From Rhynchosporium graminicola (taxonomy: Eukaryota; Ascomycota; Leotiomycetes; Helotiales; Ploettnerulaceae), in the NCBI GenBank assembly GCA_900074885.1, contig FJUW01000023.1:920910-967449 (forward strand): a stretch of DNA of 46,540 nt, read 5' to 3'. Positions 24,727-35,826 of the stretch are shown here, piece by piece; position 1 is the first letter of the stretch, and every line of letters starts with the position of its first letter. The notes under the pieces are model-generated. The model made no database searches. It saw only the letters and a program-made list of their open reading frames with translations, and had not been told where the DNA came from. The position numbers and the translations under genes were made by a program.

Positions 24727-25426
24727 TATTAGAATAGTTAGTATTCAGTGCAGTATCACGTGGTGTGAAAATTGAGGGTGGAAATCGGCCAAAGGTCAGA
24801 ATAATAGGTGATCAATTTGACTTGCTTTGATTGCTTGAAGAGAGCTAACTACAGGAGAGATTCTAGCTACTTATATAGCTATGTGAGCTCTCTAGAATAT
24901 TCTATACTACGTAATACAGAACTCCATAGAAGAGGACACGTATACTATAGAATCATACTACGTCAGTAGTACGTCAGTAGAAACCTCTAGAAGTACGATA
25001 TACGTAATAGAGAGTAGTAAAACTCTATCGAGAACCTTCATGGTAACTCTAATAGAGTATGCAGGGTACAGGCTATTGACAAGGTACAGGGTGTAGGTGC
25101 CAGGTACAACAAGGTACATGGGCAAGGTACTGAACCAGGTACTAAGAACATGTACTGACAAGGTACAGGGTGTGTATGCCAATGCAGGCAGAACTGACCA
25201 AGGTACTGGTTACAAATCCAACACGTGGCAACCTAATCGGGACTAGAGCTAGTATATAGGCCCGAATATTAAAGAATATCCGGGATATATTATAGATAGA
25301 GAGTTATAACCTAAGAAGTCAAGTCACTTAATAAAGATAATAGTCTAACTTACTAGCGTCTAATTCCTCTATGAATATTGCCCCCGTCCCTATAAGTATA
25401 TAAGAAGAGAGATATTCCTTTTAATA
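24727..25426 (+). repeat. 5' LTR of the Copia element, interrupted
   Basis: Matches 30961-31195 except for the insertion at 24764-25221 and the duplicated CACGTGG. Bases after the insert (from 25229) run collinear with the 3' LTR to the end TTTAATA. The remaining differences between the two LTRs are mostly C/T and G/A, as expected from RIP. Confidence 0.9.
24764..25221. mobile_element. 458-bp non-autonomous insert within the Copia LTR, unclassified
   Basis: Flanked by a perfect seven-base duplication CACGTGG (24757-24763 and 25222-25228) and absent from the other LTR, so it moved or was inserted here. It begins TGTGAAAATT and ends AAATCCAA; I see no good terminal inverted repeat and no coding capacity. 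Its two ends keep many CA/TG pairs, unlike the surrounding LTR, whereas about 24840-25050 is TA-rich. The last 150 bases contain eight GGTAC words in a degenerate minisatellite. It could be a MITE-like element or a very small solo LTR. Confidence 0.7.
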
Positions 25427-25442
25427 AGTTATAAGCCCCGGC
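25427..25442 (+). other. Copia primer-binding site, initiator tRNA-Met half-molecule type
   Basis: Directly after the 5' LTR the sequence is AGTTATAAGCCCCGGC. Allowing RIP changes, GGTTATGAGCCC is complementary to the anticodon stem-loop of eukaryotic initiator tRNA-Met (GGGCTCATAACC). Copia-type elements are known to prime from such a tRNA half rather than from the tRNA 3' end. Confidence 0.65.
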
Positions 25443-26099
25443 AGGACGTAACTTCGAATCGACGAAAGTAAGGCGATCGATTCAAGCCCTAATAAGTAAG
25501 ATAAGAGTATTCTAGTTAATATAAAAAGACTAAAGGGCTAAGTAAGAGTACTAATAATCGACGAAAGTAAAGCAATTAATTAAAATCCCTAATACGTAAA
25601 ATAGAGGTATTCTAGTTAAAGTAAGAAGACTGAAGAGCTATATAAGAGCGCTAATAATAACTAGAGAGCTATAAGTAAGAAGGCCTTTAATACTAATTAT
25701 ATAACTCGTAGACTCTAGAGGGAGATCTATAATAATAATCCGAGGATAATAAGAAAGACTATTTCTTATAAAAACAATTATACGACTCGCAGACTTCAGA
25801 GGAAACCCTATAACTATAAAGTCGAGTAGTAAGTAAGTAAGCTACTCGTAACCTTTAAACCGAGTATAGCCTCTATATAAACTAATAGCTAGTAAAAGAC
25901 AAATATCTACTAACTATATATATATATCGAGTTAACTATAAGTTAACTTATAGAAAATCCAGTCGAACGTATTAAGTACCGCGCGATAACTATAAGATAA
26001 AATAAGAAAAGATAATAAGCTACTAATCTTAAGCTATAAGAATTATAACAAATAGTTTCTATAAGCTAAAGTTAAGATTAAGGGAAAAGGTATATTCTA

Positions 26100-29000
26100 T
26101 ACAATAGATACTAGTAAAGTTAACTTTACTTAGATAACTCGAGACGGAGTAAAAGGCAAAAGTATACTAGAGACTACCTCCGAAAGTATACTATCGGTAT
26201 TAACTATAGATAACCTTACGAGCGATTTCGAGAGGCTCGGCGGAATATAGAATCTAGAGAAAGCTAAGAAATAGGTATCTAACGACTCGAAGGCCTTAGA
26301 TATTATAATCGAAGGACTTAGTGATAATAATATTATACTATTTAATAAGTATAATTTAGTAGAAGTACTATAGACTAAACTAAAAGTCAAATATAATAGA
26401 ATAAACTCGTTAATAGCGAATATATATATAATAAAGATTTAGACCTTTATATTTAATAATGATAATAAGATAGATAGATTATAGCGAAACCTAAAGGAAT
26501 ACCATAAGAAGCTTATTACTACTAACGCAGAAATAGAAAAATTATATTCCGATAAGGCCCTTTTCTATTTACTTACTCTATCGCTTCGAAAGCAAGGTCG
26601 CTATACTACTTTCCTTGAAAGCCTTAAGCTATAGCTTCTAATAACTACTAACGAAAAGGTAAAAGCCTTAGAAGAGTATAAATTAATACTATAAGACTTT
26701 AGCACTAAGAGTAATAACTATAATAAAGAAAGGGTATATATAGTATAGAAATAGTATAAGCAAGTAAACTATTACCCGAACTATTATTCTCGAGAGAATA
26801 ATAGTTTATTAGACCGAAATATAATAAGTATTTCTTATAAGTGTTTCTACTATAGATCTAGCGATCACTTTATTACTAACTGCGAATTCTAGACTATAAG
26901 TAGAGAGTATACTAAGAACCTTTATTTAGAAAAAGAAAGAAAGAAGTATAATAAATTAACCTATAAGACTAGATTATAAGTTAAAGATAGGAAATCGCGA
27001 TCTTCTTATACTAGTAAAAACGAACGCTCTACTAAAGTAAAGTCTAGAGACTTATGATATAAGAAAAGAAGATATACTACTATCGCAGAATCTAATTCAG
27101 ATACTAATAAGGACTTAGAAAACTATAGAAGAGATATAAGCGAATTATCTAGTTCTAATAATAATACTATAGAGAAAGTTATATTATTAAAAGAATTAAT
27201 AAGTAAGAGTACTCCTAAAGACTAAGTAGTCGATATAAGCGTAAGTTTATCTATAACTAACTAACTCTACTTATTTAGGGAATTAAAGCTAATATCTAAA
27301 GTCTATATATAAGTAAAAGGAGGAATACTATCTTCTTATATATAAGGAATAGTACTAGTTAAAGCTATAGATAGAACTTCCTATTATTTAGATAATATAC
27401 TCTTTATTCCTAAACTAGATATTAATTTAATCTCTATAAAGAAACTCTATAAAAGTAGTTACCTCGGAAAGTTCGATAATAAAAGTATCTAGATTATAAA
27501 AAGTAATAAGAAAGTCTTAAAAGCGATATAATCTTAAGGCTTATATATTATAAAACATATCTCTAAAGCCTTTAATAGATAAGTAATTAGTAATAAATAA
27601 GTTAACTATAGCTAACGTAAATAGCTAGCGTATAAGCTAAAAGTACTTCTAGGTACTAAAGCAGACGAGAATACTATAGATAACTAGGATAATATAGAAG
27701 GAAAGGAGCTCGAATAATACCTTAAGTACTATCGATAATTTATATACCTTAGATCTAATAAGATTCAGAACTTGTATAAAGTGATTATACTCTAGAAGAG
27801 AATTAAGATCCCTAAGGATCTAAATATCTACGATATATATACTCTCACGAAAATAAAGAACTGAATTCTAAAGTAACTAAGTTTCTAGCTTACTGAGATC
27901 CTTAATCTAGTATAATTCGATATCGCTAGACTATTTCCGCTTATAATATAAGGAAACCGCTACTTTCTAATAATTATTAATATCTATTCTCAACGAGATT
28001 AAGTAATTCTACTAAAAGCTAAGAGTAATACTTACTAGATACTTAAGAACTAGAAAGTCGGAGTTAAGCTATAATCCGGAAAGAAGATTAAACACGCGAG
28101 ATCTAATAATATACTAGAATTACTAAAAGCTACCTCTAATTAGAAAGCTAAAGATAGAATACTAATATAGTTAACAACTATTATATTATTACACTAGAAT
28201 AGACTTACTAAAAGATCAATTCAGACTATAGAATTCGATATACGTATAATACTTAAAGAAGTATAGCTACTACTAGAATTCTAGGACGAAACTACTAAAG
28301 CTGATTTATATATAAGAAACTATATTACTACTAGACTAATAATTAATAATTAAAAGACTTATCCTATAAAAGCTTTTATTAGAGAAATACTATTAATCGA
28401 CTATATTTATAAATAGAGGAGTAAATACTTCTATTATATAGATAAGAAAACTATCCTCGCAAGTAAGCGTTATAATAAGCTCGTTAACCCTAGTAGAGTT
28501 AAAGTCTTTATAGGATATTCGGAAAATATAACTAAGTATTTTAAAGTCTACTCTCCCGAAAGAGGCTTAATAATTATAATAAGTAGAGTTATTATTAAGG
28601 AAAGTAATAATAGAGGATCGGTTAACCTAAGACTTCGGAATTATATAGCTAAGTTATAAGAAACTATAAACGTCGCTCTAGATAGAAGAGCTCGCGGGAG
28701 ACCTAGAGTACCTAAGGGAATTAGCGAAGAGGTCGATATAATAGAAAATCTACGAGTAGAAATACTTTCGTTTATTCTACTAATAAATATCTTAAGCTTT
28801 ACTAAAGAGGATATACCGGATTATACTCTTAAGATTATCTTACTAGATAAGATACCTGAAGATAACCTAAGGACTATATAGGATAAACTCGCGAATATAC
28901 TAGTATTAGCACGATCGACTTATAAGTCCGTCTTACTAGTCAGAACACTAGGATTAGTAGAATTAACTTTAGAGTATTAGAATAACTCTACTAACGTAAT

Positions 29001-30900
29001 ACTAATAGATTACTAGATATAAGATTTAATCCCTAAGGCCCTAGACCGAGATTCGGAATCGACTAATAGAGTATATATAGATACCCCTATAGATAAAACT
29101 CTTACTACTTAGATTAACTATAATTAACCTAATTAATCTATAAATAACTAAGAGGTATCTAAGTACTTTACCCGAGCTAGGAAAAGAGTAAGATCAGAAC
29201 CGGAAGACTAAGGGGAAGCTAAGAGGATCCGAGCTATAATCGCGAAAATACTACTAAAAGGATAACTTATACGAACTAACTAGAAAGACTTTTCTATAAG
29301 AGATAAATAGATAAGCGATAAGATTAAGATTACTCTTATAGCTATAGAAATCGCAAGTATTAAGATCAAAGATATATAAAGAAGTAATAACTAGCTTATA
29401 AGTAAAGTAATAGATAGCTACTATATCTAAAGAGATATTATCTCTATATATAAATAAGACGTTCCGAGAAGTCATTATACTAGAGAGATTAAACCTAGTA
29501 TCTTATAAATAAGTCTATATAGTAAAGACTATAGTAAATAGGAATATAAAGCGATATAAAGCTCGCTTAGTCGCAAGAGGATTTAGCTAAGTACACGGGC
29601 TCGATTATAACTAAATATTCGCGCTAATAGTTAGGATAGATATACTAAGGCTTTTCTTAGCTATAGTCGCTAAAGAGGATCTAGAATACTAATAATATAA
29701 TATTAAAAATATATTTATAGAGTTAGAACTTAAGGAGAATATATTCTTAAAAGTCCCGGAAAGGATTAAAGTTAAGAATAATTACGTATAGTAAGCCTTA
29801 AAAAGCTTATATAGACTAAAGTAAATAGTAAGAGACTAGAATAAGCTTATAAAAGCAGAACTATTAGAATAGAGATTTCGATAGAGTACTACTAACTTAT
29901 ATATATTCACGTATAAAGAAAACTTAGTTAAGCTCCTTATATATATCGACGATATTATAGCGAGCGCTAGAAAGAAAGGGGAGCTAGACTAGTTTTATAC
30001 GAAACTTTATAAGAGATTTAAAGCTAAGAATCTAGAGGAGATAAAGAAGATTCTTAGAGCTAGAGTTACCCGCGATAAACTATCTAGGGTCCTTAAAATC
30101 AACTAAGAATAATATCTACTTAGTATACTTAATAAGTTCGGTATTACTTAGGAAACCTTTAAACCGAAACAGATACTAATAATAAGCTATAAGAACCTTT
30201 ATCCTGCGAGTAGTAATAATAAAAGGATTAATATAAATGAATACTAGTAAGCTATTAGAAGCCTAATATATATAATAATCTTCACGAGATTAGATATTAC
30301 TTTTATCTTTAGAAAGCTTAGTTAATTTATAAGCGATCTAGCTAAGTACTACAGATACGCCTTAAAAGCGCTACTATAGTACTTAAAGTTAATTATTAGG
30401 ATAAGAATTCGCTATAGACTAAGGGGAGAATATAATACTATAGTTCTCTACTCTAATATAGACTAGGCGAGTAATAAGATCGACCGGAAAAGTGTCTTTA
30501 GAAGCGTATTAATATTCTATAATAGACTATTCTCTTAGTTAAGTAAGAAGTAGCGCTCTATTACTATATCGAGCTATAAATCAGAATATATAGCACTTGC
30601 GAACTACGTAAAGTAAAGCTAATAGTTCGTATAAGTACTACGAGATCTAGGATACTCCTACTTTATTAGGGAAGACTCTAGACTAATATAGATATTCGGA
30701 GATAACTAAGGAGTAATTACCTTAACTAAGAACACTTACCTGAATGAACGCTTAAAGTATATCGATATCGCTTATCACTTCGTACGCGACTTAGCGGAAA
30801 CTAGGAGCCTTAAAGTCGACTATATCCTAATAGCAGAAATAGTCGCTAATAGAATAATAAAGCTACTCGAACGAGTAGTATTTAAAAGGTTTAAAGGCTA
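26100..30900 (+). pseudogene. Copia gag-pol remnant: gag, protease, integrase, RT, RNase H
   Basis: Gag ends in a zinc knuckle at 26840-26884 (KCFYYRSSDHFITNC, second Cys mutated to Tyr). The protease-associated block LDNILFIPKLDINLISI is at about 27400-27450. The integrase C-terminal block FIGYSENITKYFKVYSPERG is at about 28510-28570. Reverse transcriptase opens with KARLVARGF near 29555 and keeps an intact YIDDII at about 29940. The TRLDI block is near 30285. RNase H gives DRKSVFRS near 30480 and the SSYKSEYIALANYV block near 30565. Stops are at Gln/Trp codons. No other frame in the element is supported. Confidence 0.8.
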
Positions 30901-30960
30901 AATAGGACTTATAGAGGACTTATAGATAATAAGGTAATCGTAATATACTCTAAGGGGGAG

Positions 30961-31195
30961 TATTAGAATAGTTAGTATTCAGTATAGTATCACGTAGTAA
31001 CTTAATCAGGACTAGAGCTAGTATATAGGCCCGGATATTAAAGAATATCCGGGATATATTATAGATAGAGAGTTATAACCTGAGAAGTCAAGTCACTTAA
31101 TGATAATAATAGTCTAACCTACTAGCGTCTAATTCCTCTGTGAATATTGCCCCCGTCCCTATAAGTATATAAGAAGAGGGATATTCCTTTTAATA
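30961..31195 (+). repeat. 3' LTR of the Copia element (235 bp)
   Basis: Preceded by the polypurine tract TAAGGGGGAG and followed by the second TTTAT target copy. It is the uninterrupted version of the 5' LTR and shows the empty site (CACGTAG, a RIP variant of CACGTGG) of the 458-bp insert. Confidence 0.92.
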
Positions 31196-33990
31196 TTTAT
31201 TAAGAAAGCCGATAGAGGATTACGCTTCTATATCGACTATTATAAGCTTAATACGATCACTCGAAAGGATTTATACCTAATACCTAGGATTAATAAGCTC
31301 TTAACTTATATATCTAAAGTAGTAATCTTTACTAAACTAGATATCCGAGTAGTATTTAACTATATCTATATAGACCCTGAATTAGAGGAGTATACTATCT
31401 TCTGAACCCGCTTCGGATCCTATAAATATAAAGTACTACCTTTTAGGCTCTATAATAGACTTAGTACGTACTAATAATATATAAATAATATACTACTAAA
31501 TTACTTAGATAACTTCTATATAGCTTACCTAGATAATATCCTTATATACTCGGAAACGCTCTAGGAATATAAGGAATATATTAAATTAGTATTACGATAC
31601 TTAATAGATATCGGACTCTAAGTAGATATTAAGAAAAGCGAGTTTTATATTACTCGGACTAAATACCTCGGATATATTATTATTACTAATAGAATCGAGC
31701 TAGATCCTGAGAAAGTAGTACTATTAGTAGACTAGAAGTACCCTGAAATAGTAATAGCTATAAAGTCTTTCCTAGGATTCTATAGTTTCTACTATTAATT
31801 TATTCGGAATTTCGGCCTTATTACTAAACCTCTCTTAATACTTACTAGGCTTATAGTACTATAGAATTTCACTAATAATTATAAGAAATCCTTTAACGAT
31901 ATATATTAATAGCTACTATTAGTATAGAAACTATACTATTTCGACTCTAACTTATAGACTAAACTAGAAACTAATACTTCCGATAGTATAATAGCTAGAG
32001 TTATCTTCTAATTATATAAAGATAACTAGTAATATCTAATTAGATTCTACTCTTATATTCTTAATAGATATAAACTAAACTAAGAGATTTATAATAAGGA
32101 GCTATATACTATTATTAAGTCTTTCCGGAAATAGAGATTAGAACTTATATCTCTATAACGCTATACTAGCGTATATATAGACTATCGATCCTTAGAATAC
32201 TTTATAACTACTAAGGTCCTAACTAGTAAGTAAGCTAGATAGATAGAATTTCTTTTCGAATTTAACTTCTAAATTATATATACGCTTAGTAAAGATAATA
32301 CTAAAGCTAATATACTTAGCTATAAGGAATAAGATCTAAGGATATAGGAATAATAGAAATAGGATAATAGATCCTAGGTTTTATTACCTCTAGATTACTT
32401 AAACCCTAAGATTAACGCGAAACTAACTGAATATTATATCGATTAAATTAATTATATATATCTAATATCGCTAGGGACTAATATACTATTAGAACTTATA
32501 TATAACTCCTTTAATTTAATTAAGAAACTATATTAATTTAATTAAGAATTATTCTCTAATAAACGGAATATATTAGAAGATAGCTATATTATTAATAATA
32601 GCTTACTACTTTAGAATAGTTATCTATACGTATAACGCTATACTCCGCTATATACTCGTTTAATTAGCGAAATCTATAATTAAGTTTCTTCTGCTTATCT
32701 AAATACTTATAAGACTACTAAAATAATTTCTACTTACTATTACTAGAAAGGACTCGTATTAGATATAAAATAATATACTTATAATTACTACTTATATTAG
32801 TACTCTTATCTGAAGCAGATGAAATAGTAAGGATTCCTCTATCTATTACTAGTACTTAGCTACCTTATATAGTACTTAGCTATAGATTTTAAGGACTTTC
32901 CGCTTAATAACTAAGAGTTTAATAAGATATTAGTATTTATTAACTACCTAAGGAAGGACTCCGTATCGATACTATACTATTATAATATCGATACCTGCGG
33001 GATAGTAATATTATTTATCTAATAGATATATTATTTCGGATATACTCTTAAGTTAATTATATCTAACTAAGGAGCTTAGTTTATCTTATCCTTCTAGTAA
33101 GAGTTTTACTATATAATTAGAGTTAAAATTAAACTCTCTACCTTTTTCTACTAGTAGACTAATAGATAAATAGAGATTATAAACTAGTATATTAACTAAC
33201 GCCTTAGACCTTTCGTTAATTATTACTAGAGTAACTAGGGCGAACTACTACTAATAATAGACCGCGCCTAAGTAACCTTACCTCACGATTCTATTAGTAT
33301 AGCGCTATATACTTTTAAATATAGTATATTACTATAGAATAGCTAAGATCAGAAGTAACTTACCGGATCGATACTATAATAGAAGCTTAATTATACTAAT
33401 ACTAAATCCTTAGCTAAATATACTAAAGCTACTATCGAGATTATAAAAGCTAATATAATAGCTACTTAGCAGAAGATAAGCGCTATAAGTAACCTGAAAT
33501 AGCATAATATCGACTAGGAAGTTAAAGATAAGATATTTCTCTCTATAAGGAACCTTAAGATTTACTAGCTAAGTAAGAAGCTATCTAGCCTCTAAGTAGA
33601 ACTATACTAAGTCCTAGCTAAGATTAGATACTCTTATAAGCTAGATTTACCCCTTAGATCTTCTATATATAATATATCCGCCTCTGAATTACTCTTTAAG
33701 GACTCGGATAACCTTTTACTAAGCTAGAAGCTACTAAACTTACTCCTGGAGATTATTACTACTTAAGAAGAATAAGAGTTATAAGAAATACTTACTATAT
33801 AGCTCCTAAGAGGTAATCTGAAGTATTAAGTTAGTTAGCTAAGCTATAACCTGAACTTAACTTAGTATAATACTTCCGACTTAATAGATACTCTATATAA
33901 GCTTAGAGATTTCTATATTACTAACTTAAGTAAACTTAGACCTCTATATAAACTAGATTAGTAAATTAAGGCCTAGGAAGATAGAATAGA
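31196..33990 (+). pseudogene. Gypsy element B pol remnant: RT, RNase H, integrase
   Basis: Reverse transcriptase resumes at 31204 (VKKADRGLRF, then FTKLDIRVVFN, TRFGSYKYKVLPF) and has AYLDNILIYS near 31530, the YxDD site with its second Asp now Asn. The connection to RNase H contains KSFLGFYSFYY near 31760. RNase H shows YNKELYTIIKSF near 32090 and the FITTKVLTSK block near 32200. Integrase follows at about 32640-33330. The frame continues with recognisable but degraded C-terminal sequence to about 33990. I did not find a chromodomain in this element. Confidence 0.75.
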
Positions 33991-34119
33991 TAATTACTAT
34001 TACTTAAAGAATAATAAACTATTATAGTTACTAGTATTAAAAATTTATTATTAAAAATAATCCCTTAATTATACTCTATAATAATACTATATCTAAAACT
34101 CTACTTCTTCTATTACCTC

Positions 34120-35020
34120 TACTTTACTAGCTTTCTCTCCTAAGTTCTCCGGAGCTTTTAGTAAATCTAGAATATCTAGAATCGGAACTACTATATCTAA
34201 CTCCTTATTTAAATCTACTAATATAGCTCTAGTAATAAACTAAGTATAATAGCTAATCTTATGAGGTTTCTTCTTTAGAGAAAGTCTAAGAGTATCTAGA
34301 TCTAATATTATCTCTAAACTAGAAAGCAAATTCCTCTTTCCTTTAGTATTAGATATTATAGCTTTAAATATAGCCTTCTTCGCAAATTCCTATATAATAG
34401 TATTTAACTCTTTCGTTTACTTTAATACTATTTATACTATTAACTTAAACTTCTCTAAATCTATTATTAAAAGATCTAAATCCTATATCGCGTTAGTATT
34501 ATACTAGTATCTAAGAGTTTAAGATCGTAACTTATTATCTTAATAAACTCTAACTTTTTAAATACTTTTTCTATAGAATACCTTAAAGCTTAAGTCTTTA
34601 CTAATTATATAGTAATAATCTCTAATATAGTAATAAGAGTAATAGATTTCGTAAGATAATAGATCTATTTAATAGCCTTATAAGTAGCTATAATACTACC
34701 TTGATTTAGCTCTATATCTTTAGCTTTACTACTAAGAAATAAACTAGATAAACTAGATAAAATAATATATTCTATATTAACGTAATTAAGTAACTATAAT
34801 ATATTAGTATATATAATCGTATTTAGGTTCAAATAACTTATATACTTATAACTACTCTTTAACGCTAAATAATACTTATAAAGCTTAGAGTTAAGCTTAT
34901 TAAACGAATATAAGAGTTCTAGAATAGAAGTATTATTATACTTTATCTTAAGGAAGACGCGAATATATTATAAGTAATATATATAATACGCTACCGAAAG
35001 AGTACTAGCAGGAACTAGTA
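34120..35020 (-). pseudogene. Extra frame antisense to pol in element B
   Basis: The minus-strand counterpart of the frame at 38700-39602 in element C, lying between the end of pol and the 3' polypurine tract. It has the same order of Lys/Leu-rich helical segments and RIP stops. Coordinates are mirrored from element C and approximate to within tens of bases. See the element C entry for the translation check. Confidence 0.45.
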
Positions 35021-35540
35021 AGAGTACTATAGGAGTTAGTATTATAGATCTGTAGAACTCTTATATCTTACCTGAAGACTATCTCTAATACTAAGGCAAG
35101 GAACTTACTTATAATAAGAGAAGAGTTAATTAGATCGATTAATATATAAGATTATAGTAGATTACTATAATAATTAGTAATAATACTTACTCTAAGAACT
35201 ATATCGTAATCTAGGGAGAGTAAACTTATAAGTTAAAGTAGTTATCGTAGTTAAAAAAAAAAAGCTCTAATATTAATAAACCTCTTCCTTTATATATCTT
35301 ACGCTCTACTTAAACTTAACTCTTACTATAAATAGATAAAGTAAATATAGCTTACCGCTTGATTTAGAAGCTATAACTAATATAGTACTATTATAGCGAT
35401 ATAACTAGTTAGAACCTAGTAAAGAATTTACTACTACTAAAGAGTAGCTAGCGCTTATTACGCGAATATTAACGAAAATAATTATAATAAAGACTAATTT
35501 CTAGTATAAAGTATAACTTTCCGAGCTTAGGGTTAAGCTC

Positions 35541-35826
35541 TTCTTAGGGGGGGGGTAGTATAACAATAGCTCACCTAAAGGTTATATAAGAAGAAGGATA
35601 GATACTAGGGCTTAAGTTCATAAGTATCCTAGTAGAACTAGTATCCGACTCGGTATAGTATCGGACTAGTACTAGTATATATATATAAGGTGCCTTATAC
35701 TCTATCTCTCTTCTTCTTCTTTCCTTATCTTTTTATTTCCTTCGTAGTAGATTATATAAGATCGCTCTTAGCCTCCCTACTTATTTATTCTTGCTTATAT
35801 ACCGCCTCGAGTCTTGTGTCGTTATA
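35541..35826 (+). repeat. Polypurine tract and 3' LTR of Gypsy element B
   Basis: An A followed by a run of nine G (about 35547-35555) precedes the LTR at 35559-35826, which is 268 bp like the others. It ends TGTCGTTATA. It starts TATAACAATAGC, against TGTGACGACAGC in copy E, with G-to-A and C-to-T changes at TG and CA. Confidence 0.88.

Larger units (their letters stand above)
24727..31195 (+). mobile_element. Copia (Ty1/Copia) retrotransposon inserted in Gypsy element B
   Basis: Complete element flanked by a five-base target duplication TTTAT (24722-24726 and 31196-31200). The LTRs are 24727-25426 and 30961-31195. The first is 465 bases longer because of a nested insert plus its own duplication; without it both are exactly 235 bp. 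Termini TATTAGAATA...TTTAATA come from TG...CA ends after RIP. The primer-binding site is at 25427, the polypurine tract TAAGGGGGAG at 30951-30960. Domain order gag, protease, integrase, reverse transcriptase, RNase H is diagnostic of Copia. Gypsy sequence resumes in frame at 31201. Confidence 0.93.
21566..35826 (+). mobile_element. Gypsy element B, full length, split by a Copia insertion
   Basis: Bounded by two 268-bp type 1 LTRs (21566-21833 and 35559-35826). Subtracting the Copia element and one copy of its target duplication leaves about 7.8 kb, a normal Gypsy length. Order: gag with zinc knuckle, aspartic protease, reverse transcriptase, RNase H, integrase, an antisense extra frame, polypurine tract, 3' LTR. 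Element E (41138-45009) is a second copy of the left half and element C (37896-41137) an inverted copy of the right half, which confirms continuity across the Copia insertion. Flanking five-base words (AGACC and TAAGG) do not match, so no target duplication is visible. Confidence 0.88.

Noticed and set aside
24958..25182. Minus-strand 74-codon frame in the Copia LTR insert
   Set aside because: Produced by the GGTAC minisatellite; no protein-like composition.
26130..26390. Minus-strand 86-codon frame within the Copia element
   Set aside because: Antisense to Copia gag; short, and explained by loss of TGA and CA/TG pairs.
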